From assembly GCA_027943245.1 (NCBI GenBank), contig JANDJZ010000785.1, forward strand, positions 1 to 21,113: a stretch of DNA of 21,113 bases, given 5' to 3'. The notes under the pieces are model-generated. The model searched no databases. It had not been told where the DNA came from and was given only the letters and a program-made list of their open reading frames with translations. Positions within the stretch are counted from its first letter, which is position 1. The number at the start of each line of letters is the position of its first letter. Below, in pieces: positions 8,114 through 17,898 of the stretch. Both the position numbers and the translations under genes were made by a program. This DNA is from Acanthamoeba sp. SK_2022b. Its lineage: Eukaryota; Discosea; Longamoebia; Acanthamoebidae.

Positions 8114-9615
8114 ATGAGAGCAGGCGTGCGCAGATGGAGCATGTTGCCGGGAAGCCTCTCAGCACCTTGTGGTGTACAAGCGCGCTGGTACTCTGCAAAG
8201 GCAACAAAAGAGCGGGCAGGTAAGAAAGTGGCTGCCGATGACTCAGACGAAAAGATCACAACCCGGAAGAATGGGCTCGGCCTTGGCGTCGTGACGCGAG
8301 AGCGTTGTATGCAGACGGCAGGGCGCTCGGCAGAATGGGTGCTGGGGCTCGACGTCAACACCAACAGCACTGGCTTCACCGTCCTTCACGCCCCCACCGG
8401 TACGCGCATCTCTTTTTATTTGCGAATAAATAATACATTAATAAGAATAATAGCTAATATAGAAACAAAGCCAGTAATATATTAAATAAAATCAAACAAA
8501 TAATATTCTTAGCCGACAGGCAGGCTGGACGAGTGCGGTGTGATCGAGACCAAGAGCATTCCCGACTTGTTTGACAAGGTGACCTTCCTCAGCCAACGCC
8601 TGGCTTCCATCCACGCCGCCAAGGGAGGCCGGGAGACGACGTGGGTGGTGGGCATCGAGGACTTCCTCAAGAGCTTCGGCGGGGTGCAGTGGCGCACGAG
8701 CGACATCATGAAGCTGGCCTGCCTCAACTGCCTGGTGTCCTACGAGTGCTGGCACGTCTTCTTTGGCCACCGCCGCCAGCCCTCCTCGCCGTCGCCGTCG
8801 CCCTCGCTTGAGTTTGGAGAGGGCGACGACGAGTTCGCCATTGCTCGCCAACGACCCGCGGCCGACGACGACGACGAGGCCGGCGTCGACGACACGAGCT
8901 ACATGGCCTTTGGCGCGCGACGACCCTTAAAAGTGCATCCCAGCCAGGTAGTTGGCACAACCATCCACTGTTGTTGTTGTTGATGATGATGACACCCCTT
9001 CTCGCCCTTGGCCCCTTTATGCTATGCTGTGATGTGTCAACCAGGCGAGGACCTACTTTGGCATTCGCAAGCGATCGGCCGAGGACAACATCAAAGACCT
9101 GGCCTTCCATCGGGTGAAGCGCCTCTTCCCGGCGGACCACCCGTGGATCATCAAGAAGTGCCTCTTCTCCACAGCCCAGCCGCGCCAATGGCTCGACGCG
9201 GCTCGCTCTGACGCGTGTCGTTTTTTGTCTCAGGACCGGGCGCTTGTCGGAGAAGAACTACGACGTGGTGGACAGCTTCATGATCGCCCATTGCACGCGC
9301 AGGATGGCGGTGGAGGCGGCGCTCTACAACGACCCGCACCTGTTCAGCGAATTCGAAGCCGCCTGGTCGCGCAAGAACGGGGCGACGCTCGAGACCCTGC
9401 GGCCCGGCCCCGCCGGGAAGGGCTCGCCTGGCGAAGGTGATGTGGCGCTGAGCAAGAGGGCCGCAGGCGTGGAGAGGCGCAGGCAGAGAGGGATCGAGCG
9501 ACGGGCGGAGAAGGAGTGGCGAGAGGAGGTGGAGCGACGGGCCAGGGCGGCCTTCAAGAAGGCCATCAGAGCCGCCGCCGACTCTGCCCTTCCGGCTCCC
9601 TCTTCCTTGGTGTAG
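8114..9615 (+). CDS. RuvC-fold Holliday junction resolvase-like protein, probably mitochondrial
   Basis: Four exons in phase (8114-8399, 8520-8947, 9045-9157, 9234-9615) give about 402 residues. The first 40 residues are rich in Arg, Ser and Ala with no acidic residue before about position 33 (MRAGVRRWSMLPGSLS...), like a mitochondrial presequence. The core follows the RuvC/CCE1 RNase H-like plan: WVLGLDVNTNSTGFTVL with Asp80, WVVGIED with Glu142, and NYDVVDSFMIAHC with Asp286 and Asp289. These are the three carboxylate positions expected for a two-metal nuclease. The segment HPSQARTYFGIRKR resembles the DNA-contacting region before the last acidic motif. An acidic Ser-Pro and Asp-rich insert sits at about residues 173-225, and the C-terminus is a long charged, Arg/Glu-rich helix. 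The likely role is resolving branched organellar DNA. A TATATATA lies about 40 bases upstream of the ATG. Other RuvC-like nucleases are possible. Confidence 0.72.
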
Positions 9616-9716
9616 CCAGCGGGAGAGAAAAGTGAAAAGTGGAAAGGAAAAAAAAACAAAAAAAACAACAAATTAATTGCCGGAAAAGCAAGAACACGGC
9701 AAAGAAGAAAGCAAGG

Positions 9717-11387
9717 ATGCGGCTCAGCAGCGGGAGCGCAAAGGTAAGTAGACAGCTTCTCGCCCTCGAGTATAGCCGTGGACTGCCGAGTACGCTCTCA
9801 CACTTGCACCTCCACACTGGGGGCCGTGCACGTGCAGCCACAAGTGCTGAAGGTGCAGGAGGTGCGGCGGTTCGAGAAGCTGTGGACGGACCGGGGCATC
9901 GGTAAGGGCATACACGATGGTGCCATCTTCCGTCCTCTCCCCGACGAAGGGTAATGCCATGGCTCTACAATTTTATTTTTATTTTTATATTATTATTTTT
10001 TCTGCGCGTAGAGCGTTGTTGTTAATATTTCATCGTGCTAGGTACTACTCGTTGGGGGATGTCGCACGACCGTACCACGCGGACCAGCCGGTCATGGATG
10101 GCGAGCTGCCCGTGTTCTGCGTGGCCGAAAAGGACCCACAGTTCCCGCACTTCCTGCGCAAGGTTCGGTTCCCCTCACCTCTCGCGGAGACCAGAGATCG
10201 TGGTCTCATTGGACCAATCCCGAACCATCGTTGGGGCGTATAGCCCGTCGACTATCGGCTCGTATGGAGCGACGCCGGGACGAGGTGCAAGCAGTCCGTG
10301 TCCATTTGGATGCCCGTTCCTCCGCCAGGGTACTACTACTCCTCTCTCTCACTTTCGTTCGTTCGTTCATTCGTTGGGTGGCGTGGACTCATCTGTGGTG
10401 CTGATGTCTGGTGTTACCACTGGCAGGTTCATCGCTCTGGGATCGGTCGCTTCTCCAGGTGCCTCTCCGACTTCTCTCTCTCTCTCTCTCTTGACCAACC
10501 TCCCCTGATATCATCACAAGTGGCCTCTCATTGCTCTGGTGTTGCGTTGTTCTTGTTCTTGTTCTTCTTCTTGTTGTTGCTGCTGCTATTGGGTCGTTTA
10601 TCCCCCAAATCCCTGCAGATCGAAATAAACCGTCGCTGGATGCCGTGAGGTAGGCCCTCCCTTGGCGTGGGCGTCGACGTGGGGCTGTGGAGCTTATCTC
10701 TCTCTCTCTCTCTCTCTCCCCCCCTCTCTTCCTTGGCGGCGGAAACAACGGAACAGGTGCGTCCATCAGTGCCTGGTGTCGATCGCTACCGTCTCGGACA
10801 AGGCGGTGTGGAAGGACCAGGGCTCGGGCGGCAACCTGGACGTCGCCCTCTACGACATCGCTCCCAGCGAGCAGGACAAAGGTGCCCCTCCCGCCCAACG
10901 ACCGCGGCCCTCTTTGTGTCTCGCTCGGTTAGTGGGTTGGGCTGGTCGGTCGAGCTTGACGGCTTCTCTCTCTCTCTCTCTCCGATCGCGGATGCGATAG
11001 AACACTCCCTGTTGCCCGGTTGCATGGTAGCGGTCGGACATTACGGCAAACCCACAAGCACGACACCCCTCTTCTTGCTGTGCTGGTATGGTGATGGTGT
11101 GACCAACTGCTGTCGCCATGTCGCGCGCGCGGTGTACCAGTCGTGGTCCATTGCCTGGACAAGCGGTGCCTCATGCCCGATTCGGACGACTCTGCGAGCC
11201 TGCCCGCGGGCGCGCCCGCCTTCCTCTCCCAGCAACGGGCGCAGGTAAGCTGCCCGTGCCCTCTTTCTCCATCGCGTGGCGCGGCACGATCTCATCTCGT
11301 CTCGGCCTCTCCCCTAGGGCCCAACCGCCATAATCGAGAAGATGCAGTGCCCCAAGTGTCAGGTATCCCCATCCATCGCGAGCACGG

Positions 11388-11423
<36 letters not shown>

Positions 11424-11663
11424 TAATTCGCTGGTGACAAACAGGGCAAGGGCAGCTGGGGCGTGTTTGGTGGTTGTGATTCGTCGAGCGTGCACATGCT
11501 GTGCATGTGTCCCATGTGCTACGGCAAGGGCACCCTGCGCCCGGGATCGGTCCTGTGCTCCGAGTGCGACGGCATGGGCGGCATGTCGCCCTTTGGCAAG
11601 TGCGACATCAGCTCGCTCCACTTCCAGCCGTGTAAGTGCTCCGGCACTGGGCTGGCAATGTAG
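9717..11663 (+). CDS. Vps62/DUF946 protein with C-terminal CxxCxGxG zinc-binding domain
   Basis: The model starts at ATG 9717 (exon 9717-9743) and has about ten exons. The N-terminal two thirds is a Vps62 (DUF946) domain: FEKLWTDRGIG, IFRPLPDEGYYSLGDVA, DYRLVWSDAGT, VSIWMPVPPPGFIALGSVA, then PSLDAVRCVHQCLV and KAVWKDQGSGG. The paired W-(T/S)-D-x-G and GY-x-x-LG-x-VA blocks are the hallmark. The last two exons, from 11329 onward, encode four cysteine motifs: CPKCQGKG, CPMCYGKG, CSECDGMG and CKCSGTG. This is the pattern of the zinc-binding centre of type I DnaJ proteins; no J domain is present. Yeast Vps62 is linked to vacuolar sorting, but the molecular function of the domain is poorly known. 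The junctions at about 10990-11140 could not be fixed. The gene begins about 100 bases after the resolvase stop. Confidence 0.78.
10472..10491. repeat. (CT)n microsatellite in an intron
   Basis: A CT run lies in an intron of the Vps62-like gene. Two more CT runs lie in later introns of the same gene, at about 10699-10719 and 10966-10982. Confidence 0.85.
11390..11421. repeat. (TTA)n microsatellite in an intron
   Basis: About ten TTA units fill most of the short intron that splits the first CxxCxGxG motif of the Vps62-like protein after CPKCQ. Confidence 0.85.
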
Positions 11664-12012
11664 GCCCCCTGGAACAGGATGATATCATATCAACAACTGG
11701 TGTGGTGGGCCACAGGGATTGCATGTACATGTACTGCACAGCAAATCCACAGACAATCTCGCATAAAGGAAAGGATATATCATGTGCCCCTAGGAAGAAA
11801 TGCAAAAGAAATCTCCTCTGAAAAGGAAAGTGTGCAGAGCCACTTCACACGAGCGTTCCAACGCCAACACCCACGCCCATCTGCCTATCGTCGATTTGGT
11901 CCAAGCAAAACGCCCGAAGGTCACTCAAGGACGGCAACCCACGTCGCGCAACCGGGTTTCTCAAGAGGCTGATAGAAGCGTGTTTCTCAGAAACGAGCGA
12001 ATCTATTTTTCG
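11664..12012. other. Intergenic stretch and 5' flank of the receptor gene
   Basis: No independent gene is visible. A frame open from ATG 11800 runs in phase into the receptor start at 12013. It would add 71 basic residues ahead of the signal peptide, so it is treated as leader. Short palindromes occur, such as ATGATATCAT near 11680 and CATGTACATG near 11721. No AATAAA for the upstream gene is evident. Confidence 0.4.
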
Positions 12013-12587
12013 ATGACACATCGAGGAGTACAAACAACAACTTTGTCCCTCATCTTTATCCTCCTACATGCACTTGTCATGGTGCTGCCCACCAGCGGCG
12101 TGGAAGGGCCGTCCTCCAAAGTACTCCTCCAGAAGTATTATCGCTCAACGAATTCTTTTAATTTATTTATTTTTATTACTACTTGATTTATTTGTTTATT
12201 TATGCTGCACGGCCAGTGGCGAGATCTCATTCGGCTTTTGTGGTGCCCTATAGTGTGTGACGTTCAGCAAGAGCCCGGAGGAGTGCATTCCCTACATAAA
12301 CCACCGCGTGTGCGTGACAGGCAACGTAACGCAGCAGCAGATGGCCGACAGCATACGCCCTGCCCTCGGTTTGCTTTGCCTTCTTCTCCTCCTTCTTCTT
12401 CTTCTTGTGCAGCTGCCTCCTGTGCTCCGTTGTTTTCTCATGTCTCGCGGCCGCTCGCGTGATTGCAGACCGGGCAAAGCTGTTCCAGTCACAGACCTGC
12501 CAGCACGCGTGGACGGCGTTCCTCTGTGGCACGGCCTTCAAAAAGTGCTCCTACGCCGATGGTGCTCCTCTCCCGCGTTTTCCTCTC

Positions 12588-12622
<35 letters not shown>

Positions 12623-13174
12623 CGTGTGCGTGTGCGTGTGTGTCTGGGCCTTCCGCGTTATGACTCACGCCCCACACGCGTCATGCCCGCGCAGATGCCA
12701 AGACGATAACGCTGCAGCATCCCATCTGCTTCCCCTTTTGCACGGAGCTCCTCTCTGACTGTCGGGGCGAGTTTCAGCTCGCCGAAATGGAGGTGTCCTT
12801 CTCTTCCACCTTTCCGTTGCTTCCATCATTTTATTTTCTTTTGTTTTATTGATTTTGTTTTGTTTTGTTTTGTTTTATTTTATTTTATTTTATTTTATTT
12901 ATCTTTTTGACATTGCGTGGTGCTCGCTTACCTGCTCGGTTGTTTGGTTGCTCGGCTGCGCACGCTAGGACCAACTGCCCGATTGCAATGCCACGTCGTC
13001 GAGCACGGGGGAGCCCGAGTACCCGCTCGAGTCCCAGCCCTACCACTACACCCTTCCCGACAACACCACGACCACCTACAAGTGCTTCATTCCCGGCGTG
13101 ACCAAAGGTCAGCTCCTCTCTCTCTGTCTCTCTCTCTCTCCACCGCTCCTCCTGCTCACATGTCCAGGCCTGTG

Positions 13175-13206
<32 letters not shown>

Positions 13207-14799
13207 TGTGTGTGTGTGTGTGTGTGTGTGTGATGTGTGTGTGATGTGTGTTTGCAGATGACGACCTGAACCCCAGCGTCAAGTGTCCGCCGCACTACGA
13301 GGCCCTGAGGGAGGGGTTTGACGACTCCAAGTACATCACGCCGTGCCAGCGCGAGTGCCCGCTGGGCACCTACTCCGACCCGGAGTACAAGGCGCTGTCG
13401 ATCACGCAGATCGTGGAGGGCTACTTCGGGGCGGTGATGCTCCTCCTGGTGCTCATCCCGTTCTTCATCAACTTTGCCGAGACCAACACGTTCCCGAGCG
13501 TCGTCCCGCTGTACATCTACGTCTCCTCCGGTCTGATGGCGCTCGGCTTCATCTGGCCCTCCTTCCTCGGTGGCTTCGACCACGTCACCTGCGAGAAGGA
13601 CTTCATCGTGGCCGACGTCTCCTATTTCCCCTGCGCCGTCCAAGGTTCACACTATTTGCGTTTTTATTATTTATTCATTTTTTTACTATTTTATTAAAAA
13701 TATAAAATATTATTTATTTATTTATTTATTAGATTATTTATGAGTTTTTGGTCGTTGTTACCAACTGTGTGCTGGTGATCCCAGGCATTCTGCTGTATTG
13801 GGGCACGGCGTCGCTGGTCATGTGGTGGTTCAACGTCTGTCTGCACCTCCTTATCGGTAATCGCTGCGGTGGTTGGTTGGTTGGTTGGTTGGTTGGTTGG
13901 TTGGTTGGTTGGTGGTTATTCCTGCTCACTCGCATTTGGCGATCTTCCCCCGCATCGTTAGGCTCGGTGGCGGGCATCGGATACCACAGCAAGAAGCTAC
14001 GCATCTTCTACTACCTGGTCGGATGGGTTCGGCCCTCCTCCCCCCACCCCCCCACCCCTCACCTTCCCTCTTGGCTGCTGTCCTGATGGCGTGCTCACTC
14101 ATTACCCTGTGATGATGATGTGTGATGATGTGTCTTGACTGCAGTTCCTGCCCACCGTGGGGCTGTTCATCGCGTGGGTCTCCACCCAGGTGCGTCTTTC
14201 GCCCCCCCCCCAATTTGCTGTCGACGCGCCAGGCGCGTCTTCTCGGTGGCTGGCTGGCTGACTGGCTGACTCGGCGGCGGGGGCAGATCGGCGCGAGCCC
14301 GACTTCGGTGAACTGCTTCCTCGATTGGGACGCCGCCGAGGGCTGGTGGGCCAACGGCCTCTTCTACGGTACCTCACCGTCGCCACCCCCCCCCGCGTTA
14401 TATATATATATATATTTCGAAGAAAATAATTATAATTAATTATATTATAAATATCGACTGACGGTGGTGTCGCATCAGTTGAGTTTACGGTCGCGGTGTG
14501 CGTGAGCTTCGTCACCCTCAACCTGGCCGTCATCCGGCTGCTCACCATCCATGGCTTCGCGGGCTTCCACAAGTGCTCCCTCCCCCCCCAATCTCCTCCT
14601 CCGATCACTCGCACGCGACATGCCTCATGCTCACCTCCCTCCCCCCTCCTCCTCTCTCCTCTGTTCACCGTCCCGTTCGCAGGCAGGGCAGGTTGATCGT
14701 GTTTGGGTATTCGTTCCTGCTCATCTTCACGTTCATGATGATCTACTGGTGGGTCATCCAAACGCGACGCAGCCACTACGAGCTCTCCACCGACCACTG

Positions 14800-14864
<65 letters not shown>

Positions 14865-15671
14865 ACACGATCGATGACCATCACTCACAACGCATTGCCT
14901 GGCGCGTTCGTGCTGTGGTGGTGATTGGTTGGTTGGTCGATGATGGGGGGGGGTCAAGGTTCGGGTGCCTGGCGGAGAGGTTCAAGGCGGCGGAGAAGGC
15001 CGGGCATCCGGACTCGGGCAAGCTGTTCGACCCCAAGCAGGACTACGGCTGCGTCCTCTCCGACCGCAACCCCTTCGGTACCTCCCCCCCTCTCCCTCCC
15101 CCCCCTCTCCCCTCTCGCTGACGCGCGCGCGCGCGTGCGATGATCAGGGATGATGTACACGCAGACGCTCATCTTCTCGGCGATCCCGTTCATGGTGGCG
15201 ATGATATTCGGCCACTCGTGGTTCACGTGGAACATGTGGGGCACCATCGTGTGCTCGCTCCTCTGCGTGGCCATCCAGTCGCTCGCCAACCCGTCGTCGC
15301 TCCTCGCCCTCGGCTCGCCCTCCTCGCCCTCCTCGCCGTCGGCGCGCCGGCGAAGCGGCAGGCGCCACCACCACCACCGATGGAACAAGGGGGCCGACGC
15401 GCTCGAGCTCGAGGACGTCGAGTCCAAGGTCAAGTTCGTTCCGCTGGGCAGCGACGACGACGACGAGGACTGGGCCGGCAACCAGGACGAGGAGGCCGTC
15501 GTGGGCGAGGACGACGTCGGTGGGCGCAGGGGCCGCAAGCGAAGCTCGACCAACGGCGCCGGGAGCGACGCCGACTCGGACGCCGAGGGCGACGACACCG
15601 ACGACGGCGACGGCGATGGAAGCGACGGCACCGAGTACACCGAGGACGAAGGTAGCGAGAAGGACGAATAG
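12013..15671 (+). CDS. Frizzled/Smoothened-like seven-helix receptor
   Basis: About 14 exons encode roughly 695 residues. ATG 12013 is chosen because it starts a signal peptide (LSLIFILLHALVMVLPTSG). The ectodomain, from exon 2 at 12254, has ten cysteines before about residue 150, including CQHAWTAFLCGTAFKKC and CFPFCTELLSDC, the spacing of a Frizzled cysteine-rich domain. Seven hydrophobic segments follow. They include YFGAVMLLLVLIPFFINF (1), a third ending LVMWWFNVCLHLL, a fourth with YYLVGWFLPTVGLF, and a sixth with YSFLLIFTFMMIYWW. The double Trp in segment 3 and the GW-x-x-P of segment 4 are Frizzled-like. The C-tail is long, Ser-rich then strongly acidic, and no KTxxxW Dishevelled-binding motif is seen. 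It resembles the fsl receptors of Dictyostelium; the ligand is unknown. The junction near 13637-13747 is uncertain. An alternative 3' exon may exist. Confidence 0.85.
12853..12901. repeat. (TTTTG)n(TTTTA)n compound pentanucleotide repeat
   Basis: About four TTTTG units pass into about six TTTTA units inside a receptor-gene intron (between 12793 and 12968). The two unit types differ by a single G-to-A change, which suggests one ancestral array. Confidence 0.85.
13176..13250. repeat. (TG)n microsatellite with GATG interruptions
   Basis: A TG tract of about 75 bases, broken by GATG units, makes up the end of the receptor intron at 13108-13257, just before the TTTGCAG acceptor. Confidence 0.9.
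13869..13917. repeat. (GGTT)n tetranucleotide repeat in an intron
   Basis: About eleven GGTT units occupy the start of a receptor-gene intron, shortly after a GTAATC donor. Confidence 0.9.
14802..14861. repeat. (AC)30 microsatellite in an intron
   Basis: A pure AC tract begins within the donor GTACAC itself, so the repeat abuts the splice site between receptor segments 6 and 7. It is one of the few intronic tracts here whose sense strand is not GT- or pyrimidine-only. Confidence 0.92.
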
Positions 15672-16262
15672 TCATTCATCATCTTCATCGTCTTCATCAT
15701 CATCAACATCCTCGTCGTCAACAACACCAACACGGCCCCTACGTCCACTACATCGACACCGCCTCCCTTCTGTCTCTCTCTCGCTCGCTCGACTCCACCA
15801 CCCAATTTTGGCAGGCGAGGTGATGGGGCTGTCCCTCGGCCACAGAAACACACGACAGCAGCGGCGGCGGAGTGGGCGAGCTCTCGCCTCAAGAAGGAGG
15901 ACAGGACGACGAAGGAGGCCGCGGGGAGAGAGAGAGAGAGGCGAGGAAGCAGGGCCATGATGTCACATGCTCTGTGTTTTTTAGGCGCAAACCTTTGTAC
16001 ATGCGAACGTTTTCCCATCATGGGCCCCCCGCGCACAACACCCCAAGCAAGCCACTTGGCACAAGTGCACCTACGATCCCTTTCCTTGTTCGTTGTTCGC
16101 GTTTCCCCCACGCGCTTGCTCGGTCGCGGCTGTACATGGTGGCCACCTCGGTCGGAGGCTGTGGCGTTGTTGTAACTACAGTGGGGAGGGGAAGCGGCGG
16201 TCTCCCCGGCGGAAGAGAAGAGAGAAAGGATCGCCAGTGGCGCGGCGTGGCGGTCATCGCGG
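15672..16262. other. Convergent 3' region between the receptor and TFIIB
   Basis: The two genes end tail to tail here. No separate gene is supported; long minus-strand frames are low-complexity. The plus strand holds a polypyrimidine tract ending in TTTTGGCAG at 15814, followed by a frame to TGA 15960, which could be an alternative last exon of the receptor. A short AG-rich tract (AGAGAGAGAGAG) lies near 15930. Confidence 0.45.
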
Positions 16263-16592
16263 TCAGGCGGTGGCGTTCTGCAGCGGGCGATAGCCCTCGG
16301 GCAGGATGCTCTCCTGGTGGGGGAGGAGCTCCTTGAACACGTTGCGGATGGTGGTGGGCGAGATGGAGGCAGCCGCGGCAATGTCCTTCTCCCATCGCTT
16401 CTCGCCCTGCAGCTTGGTGGCGAGCAGGATCGACGCCGCGGCTATCGACGACGGCGACTTGCCCTCCAAGAAGGCCGCGGCCTTGTTGGCGATGTCCGTG
16501 GCCAGGTTCATGATCTCGTTCGAGAGCTTCAGCTTCGAGCAGAACCGATTCTGTGCAACGCGTGCGACACACAAGGTGAGACATCGCCGCAC

Positions 16593-16635
<43 letters not shown>

Positions 16636-17620
16636 CACGCGCGCGCGCACACACATACCACAAGATCGGAGGCGGAGGTGCGGCCGGTGCCCTTGGGGAG
16701 GATCTTGTTGAGGGCGCGGTAGTACTTTCGGATCTCCTTCTCCGAGATCTCGGTCTCCTTGGAGATCTCCTTGAAGGTCCGCGGCACGCCCTCCTCCTTG
16801 CAGGCCATGTAGATGATGGCCGCCACGATCGAGTCCTTCTTGCACCGCATCGACTTGTTGCGCTTGGACTCGAACGACGAGTACAGCTCCTTGGCCTTGT
16901 TCTGCGCAGGGCCAGCGTTGCGTTAGCAACAGAGAGGGGGGGGGGAGAGAGAGAGAGAGAGTGACGGGGGGGGAGAGAGAGAGAGAGAGAGACAAAGGGG
17001 GGAGGGGGGGCTACCTTGATCTTCTGGGGCAGGACGAGAATCTCGGCAATGTGAGTGATCTTGTCAAAGCCCGAAAGGAGGTTCTGGTCGCCCTGGCTGA
17101 GCTGAATGCGCCGCTGCCACTGCGACATCTTGCCCCCGCCCCCGCCCTGTCCGCCGTTCTGCCCGTTGGGTCCGGTGGGCAGCTTGGCGATCTCGGTGGC
17201 CAGTCCGCCCGAGGGCAGCCAGTCGTTCACGCGGCTCGCGCGACTCGGGTCGTCGCCGCTGTCGGCAAAGTTTCGCCACTCGGACCGCACGTCCACGATG
17301 CGGTCCCCCACCACCAGACCGCACTCCCTGCAGATCATGTCCCCATTCGCGAAATCTACAACACGAGATGAAAATTGGACAAAAAGAAAACAAGTCAGCA
17401 AAATAAATCATTAATCATATAAATTAAAATTAAAATGAATCAAAAACGTAGAAAGGTATCAAAACGGATCCATCACGGCACCTTCCATGAACTCGCCGTG
17501 AGGATTTTTGCAGTCGGGACACATTTCCTCGACTCGCAGCTCCCTGCTCGTTTTCATGGGCACTTCGGAAGGCCCTGGTGAGGGCGAAGGTGGAGTTGAC
17601 GAAGTTCCAGTGTCCCCCAT
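16263..17620 (-). CDS. TFIIB: General transcription factor IIB
   Basis: Four exons on the minus strand, all in phase (17620-17482, 17355-17015, 16901-16659, 16550-16263), give 336 residues; human TFIIB has 316. The zinc ribbon is split by intron 1: CPDCKNPHGEFME joins DFANGDMICRECGLVVGDR. It is followed by the reader/linker SEWRNFADSGDDPSRAS. A Gly-rich linker precedes two cyclin-like repeats: the first around KAKELYSSFE...IYMACKEEGVPRTFKEI, the second around NRFCSKLKLSNEIMNLA...SIAAASILLATKL. TFIIB bridges TBP at the promoter and RNA polymerase II and helps choose the start site. The CA/CG repeat at 16594-16650 lies in intron 3 and the G and GA tracts at 16934-17010 in intron 2. It is divergent from Sam50. 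Confidence 0.95.
16594..16650. repeat. (CA)n and (CG)n tracts in a TFIIB intron
   Basis: A CA run to 16634 passes into CGCGCGCGCGC. On the coding (minus) strand this reads as GCGC then GTGT, starting soon after the donor GTATGT. Confidence 0.9.
16934..17010. repeat. Alternating poly-G and (GA)n tracts in a TFIIB intron
   Basis: G runs alternate with GA runs. On the coding (minus) strand this is C-tracts and CT-tracts filling most of intron 2 (17014-16902). Confidence 0.9.
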
Positions 17621-17898
17621 TCCTAAACTGCGAGGTCGCTTGATCTTTGTTTTTTTTTTTTTTTCACCCTCTCTCTTTCCTGGCTGTCTTCGAGTCACAG
17701 GGGATACTGAACAACAAGGCCTTGTTTGTTGCTTTGATCTTCTTGTTGTAAAAAGCGCTGGTTTCTTGGAAATTTCGGGTCTGCTTGGAATTCTTCGCCT
17801 GCCATCCCGATCAACAACAGATCGTCGATCCTCCCGCCAAACGCGCCGCAACTTTTATTACACAAAAAAGGGGGGCCGGTCTGAGAGAGAAAGTGCCA
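17621..17898. promoter_or_regulatory. Divergent promoter region of TFIIB and Sam50
   Basis: Only 278 bases separate the two start codons, which point outward, so both promoters and leaders must lie here unless a leader is spliced. A poly-T tract at about 17649-17664 lies near the TFIIB side. No clear TATA box is seen on either strand. Confidence 0.5.

Noticed and set aside
11800..12012. 71-residue N-terminal extension of the receptor
   Set aside because: It is in frame, but would bury the signal peptide inside the protein. The ATG at 12013 gives a normal secreted start.
12885..13643. Minus-strand open frame of 252 codons opposite the receptor
   Set aside because: It includes translation of the TG repeat as Thr-His units, and the opposite strand has clear receptor exons.
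13869..13917. Tandem repeats considered as a CRISPR-like or satellite array
   Set aside because: Units of 2-5 bases without spacers, confined to introns; these are ordinary microsatellites.
14954..16381. Minus-strand open frame of 475 codons
   Set aside because: Low-complexity Ser/Pro/Arg sequence antisense to receptor exons and the intergenic region. It is explained by high GC and few stops, and the sense frame has a clear family.
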